A program made the translations under genes and the position numbers. A stretch of DNA of 64,000 nucleotides from Eleusine coracana subsp. coracana (lineage: Eukaryota > Streptophyta > Magnoliopsida > Poales > Poaceae), in NCBI GenBank assembly GCA_032690845.1, contig CM064426.1, positions 62,162,631-62,226,630 of the forward strand, in the 5' to 3' direction. The notes beneath the pieces were generated by a model. It was not told the DNA's origin, did no database searches, and saw only the letters and a program-made list of their open reading frames with translations. Numbering within the stretch: position 1 is the first letter of the stretch; each line of letters begins with the position of its first letter. This document shows, piece by piece, positions 1 to 9,719 of the stretch.

Positions 1-905
1 GTGGCTTCATGAAGTAAGAAAAGTCACTGAAAGTGCATCACACCTCTCAATCTATGACAAAGATAATGACATCTGTCACAACATACTTTATGACGTAAAT
101 ATTTGTGTCATAGACTTATGATGACTACATGGTGTAACAAATTGATAGAGAATCGTCATAGAAGCACTTTTTGCAACCCACATGGGGATCTGACATGGCG
201 CAAGTTCTATGACCGTTTTAGCCTACTTTTCCAGCATGTTTCCTAACTTGGGCTATCAGAAGGACCAATAGATTGGTCCTTTTTTTTCTCTTGAATATGG
301 ACCTTTTTTGATTCAAAATTGTTCGGGCTAAATTTTAACATCGTATTTGACATGTCCTTTAACCAAAAAAAAGAATGAAAGAAAAAGATTCAGGTAATGT
401 TTTGGGCCAAAGCCCGTTTTTGTTAACTGGTTTTTATCTCCAACTCGACAAACATTTGAACCATTTGACTTACGGATTATTCTCCATAATTTTCCCTACC
501 CTGTGGACCAAAAATCTGAAAATAGTAGCTAGCCAACGTGGTCCAATTATATATTACTAATCCCATCTTCTACTTCAAAAAAAAAATTACTGCAGCCACG
601 CATACGCTTTTGTGGCCCAAAACGAGAGATGACAAACTACATTAGATTTTGTGACGACATAAGTCCATCATCACATTTAAAGCAGTCCATGACACTTTGT
701 TGTGGCACAAAACAACGGTTTCATTCCGTCATAAAAATGATGGTAGTATTTGTGACAATTTCTCCTAGCATTTTGTGACAGTGCAATCCAAAAATGTCAC
801 GAATGTGCTACCCAACCGATTAACGTCATAAATTATGGGCTTGTAGTGACGTTTCCTTAGTTTGTCACCACAAATATGCCACTGAAAACCAAATTTTTTG
901 TAGTA
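1..905. mobile_element. CACTA-like non-autonomous element, copy 1 (first 85 bases outside window)
   Basis: This matches 86-990 of the complete element at 26101-27090. It ends in an inverted-repeat terminus at about 877-905, followed by the TSD ATA at 906-908. The interior has many short GTGAC/GTCAC and GTCATAAA words typical of subterminal repeats and no coding capacity. The 61-codon ORF at 375-560 is not credible as a gene. Confidence 0.7.
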
Positions 906-942
906 ATAGGAACAACAGTACATGTTGTTATAGCCGGGTTGG

Positions 943-3900
943 TGAAAGGATCGAGTGACCGAGAGAGGGGAGGGGGTGAATCAAAAACATACTATATGTA
1001 CTAAATTCGTCAATTCCTAAAACCGAATACTCAAATAACTCCTATAGCAATTCTAGTGGTAAGCACACTAACAAGATAATAGTCCTATAAAAAAGAATAA
1101 CAACTTAAACATACTAGTAGATCACACAAGATAATATAACTCCTATGTTCAAGCTAGTAATCAAAGATACGCGGAAGCAAATAACAAGCTAGCAAATAAG
1201 CCTACTCATGCAAAGCTACCAGATAACCAACTAGAGTACACAAGCATGAGTAGCATAATACATACGAGGGTGATAAATCAAGCCAAAGTAACTCCTACAG
1301 AAGCTAGTGATCAAATGCTAAAGCTAACCACTACTAGCTAGCAAGGAGTCTACTCATACAAGTCTACAAGGTAGTCCACAAGAGCAAGATAAGCATACAA
1401 GCATGGATAGCATAGTATGTAAATGTGAAAGATAAAGCATTAAAGTAAGGAATTTGAGTAAAAGATGGCTCATGATTTTTTTTCCTAAGGTCTCAAAGGA
1501 TTGTGCCTTCCCCTACTCCTCTTTGGACCACCTCTGTCGAAGAACTGGTCCCTCCCGCCATTAAATGGAGTTCTCACACACAAGTTCGCAGTCACTCCCG
1601 GAGTGAAGACACGGTTGCGTCACCGCTGCCACCAAGGCACAAGCTCGCCTTCCTGAAGAACTTGCCAAAATACCCAATTCGACAGACGCTCACTATCGAT
1701 GCTCCTTTCAATGGCAAGCTCAAACCATATACAAACGTACGATGATCTTCACAACCGATCATGATAGGCTCATCACCGATGCCTAACCAGTCTAGGTCTC
1801 ACCATAGACCAAGAGTAAGAGCCTAGACCACACTCTCAAGGACACTCTCAGATTACTCTCACTAGTACTCTCAAGATATCCAATATCTCCTTCTAGTGCT
1901 CCTCTCTTTTCCCTTTGGCTCCCTACTAATGCTCCCAGCTATCCCAATACCCAAAGGTGATCTCCAATACCCCAACAATGACTTTATATAGGCTTTCAAC
2001 CTCAAACTAGCCATTGCTCCATGAAACAACTATTTGGATGTACAAACCGTACAGTCCGGTCTCTATCCGGATCGGACAGTCCAGTCTTCATTTGACAAAT
2101 CCTCTAGAGCCGTTGCTCTCTGTCCGTAGTTGTCTCACATACAGACCGTATAGTTCGGTTTGTAGATCAGACCGTCTGGTCTCTACGGGTCATGTTCATT
2201 CCAGAGGTGACGCAAAGCTACTTCCTCTCTGTCCTTGTTGACGTGAAAACCTACACGTGCGACCTGGGAGATATACTTAGCTCCGGTGCAGGCTCAATAC
2301 GGAAACCGAGGCATGCTAGTCGATTTTTCCTGCAAATCAACAAAGAAATAAATGGTCAAATTCCTCGTCTCATCGGCCCAGGATAGGCCGATGAAGGAAG
2401 CCGATAGTCACTATTTATAAACCAGCCAATAGCTAAATAACGCAATTAATAAAGATAAATAAACTGATTGACTGATTATAGCGACTTATCAGCAAGCATA
2501 GCTAAATAATAAGAAGTAAAGTATTTAACTAGTGCCGATAAATAGAGTCGATAGATCTAGAATCAGGCATGCAAAGACTCCCTCAGTCGATGGTGAAAGT
2601 CGATAGATCTGATAGCTGGTATTGCAAATATGTTTTAAAATCATAAATCTAATCTTGTTCAAGTAAGGGCGCAATCAACTCTCAAAAGTATTAAAATAAT
2701 CAGATAAAGCGGTAGAAAGTTGCTTGAAGCGTGATAACCTATCGGCTAAACACCGCGATAGAACTCTATCAGCTCTACCCATAAATGGATCGTGCCTAGC
2801 CCTATCGACTTAGGGAGAGGTGAAAGTTGATGCAGCCTTGCTGGTTCAAATATATTGAACTTAATCGTGACAGTATCCAAACAAAGTAAATAAGGCTAGA
2901 TTCAATCTAATGATAGGTAAAATATATAAAGTGACTCAAATATCAGATCTAAATCAAGTCCATAAAATCTACTAAAATCACAGAAGGTTGGACCTAACCG
3001 AGATAGTACTGCAGTGTAAAATCGATAGAACAAACAAGATAAGGTTCTAATTACCGGATAACTAGCAATTCTATAGATAACAACTAGAATATCAAATCAA
3101 TGAGAAAGTACTAGTTAAAGTCGATAGAATTACCAAGGTTGACTAATCAAGTCTCTCTCCGAGTTCGGAGCTGAAGCAGACCACGCAAGATGAGGATGTC
3201 GTTGAGAAAAGGTTTGGCGATGCACCAAATTATATTGAACGAAAGTGTTAGTTCTTTTCGTACGGACCCTATTACATATTTATAGCCCCGTGCAAGGGGT
3301 TCTGACCCAACTTGGCCAGGACTCTACGGTTTCCAAACAAGTAAACCCACTAGATTTATTATACTAGATTTATTTCTAAACAGAAAGAGATAAAATAGCC
3401 CTAATGAGCTCATTGTATTCTCTTCGGCCGTTGGGCTTCTCTGACTTGGCCAACTCAACTCCACATCTCTGACTATTGGGACCGATCCAAATTCCGGTGC
3501 CAACAGTCCTGCTCCTATCCATATAGACAGAACTGTCGGATCTATAGACCGTACCGTCCGGTCTCTATGGGCCTTCGTCTGATAGATTCCTCATTGCAAA
3601 CTCCTCTCTAATCTGAGATCTTCTCTAATGACTGTATAGTACAATCCACGACAGCTCTGTCTAGTTTCCATCTCCAGAAGCTGAAACTCCTCATCTTCAC
3701 TTGACTTTGTTTCCCGACTTCATCCAATAGCTCCTTGGCCTCTCTATAGCCACCTAGTTCCTTGTAATTTCACCAAGCATTCATGCACATCACCGACTAG
3801 TGTGACCTAAGAGATATGACATGGACCCTCTTGATAGTCCGGTTTTTCCTATGGACACAAGCCCTAATAACTAGACGAGTTTTTCAAACACCTGCACATA

Positions 3901-4008
3901 ACTTGTCCTTAGCCTTGATTCATCTCCATCAACCCTTCAACTCCGTCTAGGTCACCAAGTCTCCATGCTTGTGGTCATTGTCATCAACTGTCAAGGCTAC
4001 TGTCAACA
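943..4008 (-). repeat. LTR-like block D1, interrupted by a solo LTR, copy 1
   Basis: Read on the minus strand the block runs from about 4008 (TGTTGACAG...) to 943 (...ATCCTTTCA). It holds a TATATAA-like stretch near 1983-1990. Its 3' part (943 to about 1840) is clearly related to 4239-5138. The C-rich end before ATCCTTTCA resembles the ends of SIRE/Maximus-type Ty1/copia LTRs, but I saw no primer-binding site, polypurine tract or matching TSD. The outer boundary at 4008 is approximate. Bases 2236-3510 are a later insertion. Confidence 0.55.
2236..3505 (-). mobile_element. Solo LTR of a Ty3/gypsy element related to element B, copy 1
   Basis: This is a 1270-bp block with TG...CA ends (on the minus strand it begins TGTTGGCACC and ends GTCAACA). 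It is flanked on both sides by GTCCT (2231-2235 and 3506-3510), a perfect 5-bp TSD. It is collinear on the minus strand with the LTR of element B (38343-38950 joined to 50603-51302), which is split by element A. The shared segments include the GGGGCTATAAATATGTAAT promoter-like region. No internal sequence remains, so it is a solo LTR formed by LTR-LTR recombination. Confidence 0.9.
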
Positions 4009-4238
4009 ATCATTATGAAGTAGATAAGGTTTGTTACACATACAACACTTGTGTAGACATTAGTCATATTTCATGCTTGTCATTCATACCTTTGAGGTAA
4101 CCTTTGTGGTCATGAAACTTATAGTTGGGCCAAGGGCAAATGGATTGGCATGCGGCCCATTTTAGCCCAACATGCCACAGTAAAACCAGGCCATGTTGGC
4201 CTGTAGCATAGTGCAGGCAATGCCTTGAGCCGACCCCC
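4009..4238. other. Spacer between LTR-like blocks D1 and D2
   Basis: About 230 bases without a recognised feature. They could be a remnant of the internal region of element D or host DNA. No polypurine tract or tRNA primer site was found at either edge. Confidence 0.4.
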
Positions 4239-5138
4239 TGAAAGGATCGAGTAACCGAGGGGGGGGGGGGTGAATCGGGAACTTGCTATATGTACCAAAT
4301 TCGCCAAATTCTAAAATCGAACACTCAATCAACTCCTATCACAATTCTAGTGGTGATCACACTAGTAAGATAATAAACCTACGAAAGGAATAATAACCTA
4401 AGCATACTAGTGGATCACACAAGGCAATACAACTGCTATGCAAGCTAGTAATAAAAACACACGGAAGCAAACAACAAGCTAGCAAAGGAGCCTACACATG
4501 CAATGCTACAAGATAAGGAACTAGATAAACACACAAGCATAAGTAGCACAATACATAATAGGGTGATCAATCAAGTCAAAAAAACTCCTATACATGCTAG
4601 TGATCAAGTATGAAAGCTAAGCACTACTACCAAATAAAAAAGTCTATTAATGTAAGTCTACAAGGTAGTCAACTAGAGCAAGGCAAATACACAAGCATGA
4701 ATAGCACGGTATGTAAATGCGAAAAGAAAAGCATCATAGTAAGTAAAGGGTCAAGCAATGCTCATGATTTTTTTCCGAGGTCTCGGATGGATGGCGCCTT
4801 CCCCTACTCCTCGTTGGACCACTCCCGCCAAAGTACCGGTCCCTCCCGCCACCAAGTAGAGTTCTCGCACACGAGCCCACAATCACTCCCAGAGTGAAGA
4901 TACGATTGCATCACCGCTGCCACCAAGGCACAAGCTCGGCTCTCTGAAGAACTTGCCGGACTCCCCGAGCTAACACGGGTACTCACTAGAGATGCCTCTT
5001 TCACCGACGGGCTCAAACCGGGTATAAACATGTGACGGCCTTCACAACTAATCACGATAGGTTCGATCACCGACACCTAACCGGTCTAGGTCTTACCATA
5101 GACCAAGAGTAACAACCTAGATCACACCCTCAAGACAC
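4239..5138 (-). repeat. LTR-like block D2, truncated, copy 1
   Basis: This starts at the same TGAAAGGATCGAGT boundary as block D1 and follows it collinearly for about 900 bases with clear divergence. Shared landmarks include the run of CACACTAG, AAGCTAGTA and CACAAGCAT words and the GACCAAGAGTAA segment. Similarity is lost after about 5138. A poly-G tract at 4259-4270 (12 G) has 11 G in copy 2. The ORFs at 4610-4897 and 4804-5076 overlap on opposite strands and are not supported as genes. Confidence 0.6.
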
Positions 5139-5164
5139 CCTAGCCCTAGATGTGCATAGATACT

Positions 5165-5650
5165 CCTTGGAGTAACTCTTAACATTCCACAAACCGACAC
5201 TTGAGTAACAAAAAAAAAATTACTATGATCGAGAAAACAGGAAAAAAAACCCTTGGAGTATCTAGTTAAGTGCCCTTTCAATTTGGCGTCTAGTTTTATG
5301 AGTAGTGCTCACCTTAAACGCTTGACATGCATATTCATTGGGTAAAAGGGATTTTGACCTGGCACCGTCCTCCATGAAAATTTTAACCATAAATTTATCT
5401 TTTATGTTCCCTCTAGGCTCAGGTTCGCTTTTACACTTTTCAAGAGTAATATTGTTTCCGCGATGTGTCTGTTTTGATTATTCTCTGCAATCACTTCATT
5501 TCTGTTTGATGCACGCACATTTCTGAAACTAGCAATGTGCTGAGATAAACTGCTACTACTTCGTTACTCCATATCACAACAGCAAAAAAGTCTGTACCGG
5601 CGGTTGGCAAAGCCCTGTAGCGGCGAGCGGGCCAACCCACCGCTACATAA
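5165..5650. repeat. Dispersed block E, copy 1
   Basis: About 490 bases that recur at 31349-31834 (copy 2 of the duplication) and, more diverged, at 62804-63290 outside the duplication. The right end holds a motif pair around GGCGGTTGGCAAAGCCC and TAGCGGCGAGCGGGCC, which looks like the CG-rich ends of grass MITE or CACTA elements. No gene was recognised. The 62-codon ORF at 5338-5526 is open in both duplication copies but not in a convincing form in the third copy. Confidence 0.6.
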
Positions 5651-7742
5651 AAATAACTACAAATACTAGTAGTAATGTACGTGCGGCACGCACATACGAA
5701 TTTTTTGAATTTGAATTTAATTTAAAACATCGCATAGAAAAAATATATGTGATACATGAGGTATCGTCATCACGGTCTGCCCGCACAGATTGCGCCAATT
5801 ATAAATAGAAAAGTTAATTCTTTCAATATCCTATACATATTATAGTTCAATCTACCAGTGATAATTTCTGCCACTTCACATCAATACTTGTAGCCTGAAA
5901 GGTCATGAAAACATATAACTATACCCGTATGATATTGACATTATTAAAATGCAACTTACCACATATATAAAGATAATTTTGTAATGACAATGATAATAAA
6001 AATGACACAGATGCACGATATCAAACAAAACTTCATTGTGGTCTAAAAAATATAATAAATGACACAGTTGACCTCATAGAAACTATAATTTGAAAAGTCT
6101 TAGTTTCACGGCATGCAAAGCAATAACAAAGCCAGATTAGTTTGACAAAATAAGCAAACAGTAAATTGAGAAAAAACATATACTTCTTTCAAGAGTCTAC
6201 AACTGTGAATTATCATTATTGCAACATAATATGTAACATGCCATAATAACTCCCTCTAAAAAAGCGGCTTCAACAAATGATATTGCAGTTAATAAAATTA
6301 TAGCTGCATAAAAATATTTTGAAAATTATTTTTTTTGTTCATTATTTGCTCATGAAAGGAATACATGAGCCAAAATCATATCATTAGTTTCAAATCATCG
6401 AGGAAAATGATGCATACAGTCCCCTTCCTTCATCACTTGTTATGCCAAAACAAACGATATGTTAGCGCTGAATTCATGTGTCCACCTAGCATCTGAACCC
6501 AATACAAAATCACATATAATTTACAATTATCAACATGGCTGGTAAAAATATCATGTTTTGTCTTTAAATAATGATTGAAAATGGGTCACTTACCTTGAGC
6601 AAGCTCAACCATTTAAAGAAGGCATGGCAACACCTCAGGGTTCAACCACAAAAATTTAAAGGATACTTTTGCATAAACAAACCATTGATTCATCTAGCAA
6701 AGACTGGTCAACTATATACAAAATTAAGATTTAAAAAATAAATAATATGATATTAAGTAGTCACATAGTGCCAAATTTGGCACCATGGAAGAACTATGAG
6801 AGTCTGCTCATTGCAACAACATCAACACAACGAGGGTGCCATATGACCGATCTATGACGCAAACATGATATTTGTTTGTCTTCAAATATCCTGTTTGTCT
6901 TCCTCATGCTTTTTATAAAATTAAATACTTAGGTAGTACCAGACTTAAATATAGCTTAACTTGTCTGAATGTCAAAAAAAATATTCGGAAGGAGTATTCT
7001 CAGAACGCAAAAGGTTCACTTTGGCCTACAGTCCCTTCAGTATCCAGGGTAAACCAATAGGATGGGTCAGGCCGCATATGCCATGGCATCGTCTAGCATA
7101 GCTTGGATTGGCTTGGCCCATATATTTTTATTGTTTACCAAACTGCCAAAGGGTTGAGACCTCAACAACCTAGGACCTGCGTGGCCGACAACTGCTTGCA
7201 ACTCTTGCGAGACGATCGTGATCACGACGACTTGTGAGGACTGATCCTGTGAAGCATCACGTCATCACCGCATCCCGTGGCTGCACGTGGAACTGAGGCC
7301 GAGGCCATCACGGATTCACAATTGTGAGGGTGACTGTGCAAGCATGACCTTCTGTCATCCTGCATCGTTTGCCTGTAGCCTGCATTATGTTGTGTGTTGC
7401 ACTCGAGAGTGGCTTAAAGTAGTTCCAACTTCAAAGGTATGTAAAATTGGAATCCAGCAAACCATAGGATTAGTAATATAAATAGATTTATTGTTAGATC
7501 TACAATTCTTGTACTTAATTGTTGAATTTAAGACTGGATATGTTATTTTTCTTTCTTGTCTATCAAATTGATTTTTTCCACAAAAAAATTGAAATTTTTT
7601 ACCATATATAATACTAATTATACCAAATCTTTCTGACACAATATCCTGTTCAACATGTCCAGTCTTGATGTTCATGAAACAAAAACAATCAACATAAATA
7701 ACAAATTAGAAGTGACAGGAAACACTATGAAAACATTGAGTA
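5651..7742. other. AT-rich stretch without recognised genes
   Basis: This is AT-rich DNA with only short ORFs, none resembling a known protein. The only recognised object is a Stowaway-like fragment at 6922-6996. The equivalent in copy 2 is 31835-33926. Confidence 0.6.
6922..6996 (-). mobile_element. Stowaway-like MITE fragment, copy 1
   Basis: On the minus strand the sequence begins TACTCCTTCCGAATATT and continues with GTTAAGCTATATTTAAGTCT. This resembles the terminal sequence of Tc1/mariner Stowaway MITEs (a CTCCCTCCGT-type end next to a TA). The opposite terminus was not found, so this is probably one half only. A copy lies at 33106-33180. Confidence 0.4.
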
Positions 7743-8212
7743 TTACAGTACATGCACTTCTTCCATACAATATGGTATTGCTAAATGTTCCTTTTTGCGC
7801 TTCGGATTGGTAGGACTGAAATTATGATCCATGTTTTGGTTCCCTGCATTTGAATTTGGTTGCCAATCATCATTCGTGTGAAACCAACTTTCATCTCCAA
7901 CATCATCATCGTATGGAACGGGTTCATATATGTTTGGATAGCTACTATTAATTTTCGTGGATGTAGTCATATTAAGTGGATTTCTATCACGAGACAATTG
8001 ACATGAATGTAAAAAAATGAAGGTTAGGAAACAAATATGTAAATATTGTATTCCTTAAGATATAAACATATTAAAATAGAATAAAATTGGTAATTCGCAC
8101 CAATAGTAAAAAAGAGAGTATGTTGTTGACAGAAGATAGATGTCGTACACTCACAAGTTGAGCACCAGATGTTGCCACCGGCGTTTGTGTGTAATCTAAA
8201 GCTCCCATTATC
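7743..8212 (-). other. Possible two-exon gene remnant of unknown function, copy 1
   Basis: On the minus strand a short open stretch at 8212-8159 begins ATGGGAGCT (reading M-G-A-L-D-Y-T) and ends at a consensus-like donor (AACTT followed by GTGAGT). Further down, 7994-7743 is open for more than 80 codons. Its composition is hydrophilic and plausible for a protein (a run rich in Asp, Asn, Pro and Trp, then PKRKKE). No clean acceptor restores the frame, and the family is not recognised. It may be an exon pair of an unknown gene or chance. Confidence 0.25.
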
Positions 8213-8640
8213 ACAGATTATCGCACATATAGTTTTTTAACACAGTCACAATTGCAGATTTTTAACATAGTCAAAAATAGCAAAATAAAATACTACCTTG
8301 ACGTAGTACTTCAGTTCCTTCAAATTGTATCTGTACAGCTAACATCACTGCTTCCCTTCTCCACTTCCGGTACTCTTACTGGTACTTATTTCTTTTGGCC
8401 CTCTTTTAGTGTAACTGCAACATGTAGATTCTGATTATATCGTATTGTACATGTGGTTGTAATAAACTAATTACAAAACAAAGTATAGGTTATGTACCTC
8501 AAGGATTTTTAGATCAATGTGAATCCAAAGTGAATTTGTCCACAAATGCGTTATATGACAACTAACTATTTCCCCACCTATCGGGGCTGGTTATTGTGAA
8601 TAATCTTCTATTGTCATTGACATAGCCTTATTCTTAGCTA

Positions 8641-8762
8641 CCATGCGCCATGCATGCATCGAGGAAGTGGTCCTTCCTGAACTGTATCTGGTGGAAGTAG
8701 TTGGCGGCGTTGCCTCGCGGTGCCAGCGTCATGAGCACCCCTGGCTCTGGCTCAGCCATCCA
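8641..8762 (-). pseudogene. BREVIS RADIX (BRX) domain fragment, left arm, copy 1
   Basis: The minus strand reads D-W-M-A-E-P-E-P-G-V-L-M-T-L and later Q-I-Q-F-R-K-D-H-F before running into non-matching sequence and a stop. BRX domains of plant BRX-like proteins have this order (a W-x-x-x-x-E-P-G-V motif, then a basic R-F-x-R-x-x-F motif), so the fragment covers the first two thirds of one domain. A possible splice acceptor (ACAG) lies just before the W codon, suggesting capture from genomic DNA rather than from mRNA. There is no start codon or full gene here. Assignment rests on recalled family motifs. Confidence 0.6.
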
Positions 8763-9450
8763 GTCCCTGTCACCGCTCTCTATCAATACAAATCTCAATA
8801 TTAACTTTCATAATGGGGGTTCAGAGACACTAATTTTTTGATTTAGTTGATGTATGGTCACTACTTACATGTCAATTTTTGAATGGGCGTGTTTAAGATT
8901 TTAAGACTGTGATAATCTTAGATGCATGGGGGGGGGGGGGGGGGGGGGGGGGATGTCTCACATGTGGGATGCGGCGCTCTTCTCCCTTAGACTGATATTG
9001 ATGGCGGGATTGACTGCTTTCCCTTCCTATGCATTAAAAGATTATCCCCCATGATACTGCATTACAATCAGGCATCAACAAGTCAACCATTCAATAAGAA
9101 AAATCATCAAATAGCTAGGAGGGAGAAGAGCGCCACATCCCACATGTGAGACCCCCCCCCCCCCCCCCCCCCCCCTGCATCTAAGATTATCACAGTCTCA
9201 AAATTTTAAACACGCCCATTCAAAAATTGACATGTAAGTAGCGACCATACATCAACTAAATCAAAAAATTAGAGTCTCTGAACCGCCATTATGAAAGTTA
9301 AGATTGAGATTTGTATTGACGGAGAGCGGCGATAGGACTGGATGGCTGAGCTAGAGCCAGGGGTGCTCATGACGCTGGCACTGCGAGGCAACGCAGCCAA
9401 CTACTTCCACCAGATACAGTTCAGGAAAAACCACTTCCTCGATGCATGCA
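8651..9450. repeat. Long inverted repeat carrying a BRX gene fragment, copy 1
   Basis: The left arm (8651 to about 8988) and right arm (about 9121-9450) are inverted copies of some 330 bases with about 5% visible mismatches. They are separated by a loop of about 130 bases. Each arm contains part of an exon (see the two BRX entries), an adjacent AT-rich intron-like stretch and a homopolymer: 25 G at 8928-8952 in the left arm, 24 C at 9152-9175 in the right arm. A transcript crossing both arms would fold into a long hairpin. Confidence 0.9.
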
Positions 9451-9510
9451 CGACGAGTGGTAGGCACACAACTACAACCAGATCATCGAGCTCTATAGCC
9501 TCGTTGTTAT
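9338..9510 (+). pseudogene. BREVIS RADIX (BRX) domain fragment, right arm and beyond, copy 1
   Basis: This is the inverted partner of the left-arm fragment, but it continues about 60 bases beyond the arm. There another frame reads E-W-stop-A-H-N-Y-N-Q-I-I-E-L-Y-S, matching the W-W-x-x-N-Y...E-L-Y end of a BRX domain, with a TAG in place of the second Trp codon and a frame change. One G is also missing just before the D-W-M-A-E start, so this copy is broken. The 122-codon ORF from 9342 is therefore a chimaera of BRX sequence and unrelated downstream DNA. The longer right-hand fragment suggests it is the original and the left arm the inverted duplicate. Confidence 0.6.
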
Positions 9511-9690
9511 GGAATGAAATTCTTCTTTGTAAAACCATTCGACTGGTCATGGTGAGAAACTTGATTATGGAATGTTTTTTTAAACTATTTGACTGGTTAT
9601 TATGGAATGAAATCAATCACCTTGATTGTGAGATCATTTGTTTTTTGAAAACCATTCGGCTAGTTAATGGAGAGAAATTAATATGCATCA
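9510..9690 (+). repeat. Degenerate tandem repeat, three units, copy 1
   Basis: Three imperfect units of about 50-80 bases share TTATGGAATGAAAT and AAACCATTCGACTGGT-like segments. They begin at about 9507, 9555 and 9595. No function is evident. Confidence 0.5.
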
Positions 9691-9719
9691 TGTCATGTTG
9701 GCGCTATTGAATGAGTTAA

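Noticed and set aside
375..560. 61-codon ORF identical in both copies
   Set aside because: It lies inside the non-coding CACTA-like element. Identity between copies only reflects the recent duplication.
4804..5076. 90-codon minus-strand ORF
   Set aside because: It lies in LTR-like block D2, overlaps a plus-strand ORF and has no recognisable motif. The diverged partner block at 943-1840 does not keep the frame.
943..5138. Blocks D1 and D2 as the two LTRs of one complete element
   Set aside because: They have only 230 bases between them with no primer site, polypurine tract or coding. D2 is truncated and no matching TSD was found, so they are described as LTR-like fragments only.
7202..7240. 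CGATCGTGATCACGACGA palindromic stretch as a regulatory site
   Set aside because: It is a short palindrome in otherwise featureless DNA with no gene nearby and no repeated copies apart from the duplication.
9342..9710. 122-codon ORF as a real gene
   Set aside because: Only its first part is BRX-like. The rest is a frame-shifted continuation into AT-rich tandem repeat, so it is a chimaeric reading and not a gene.
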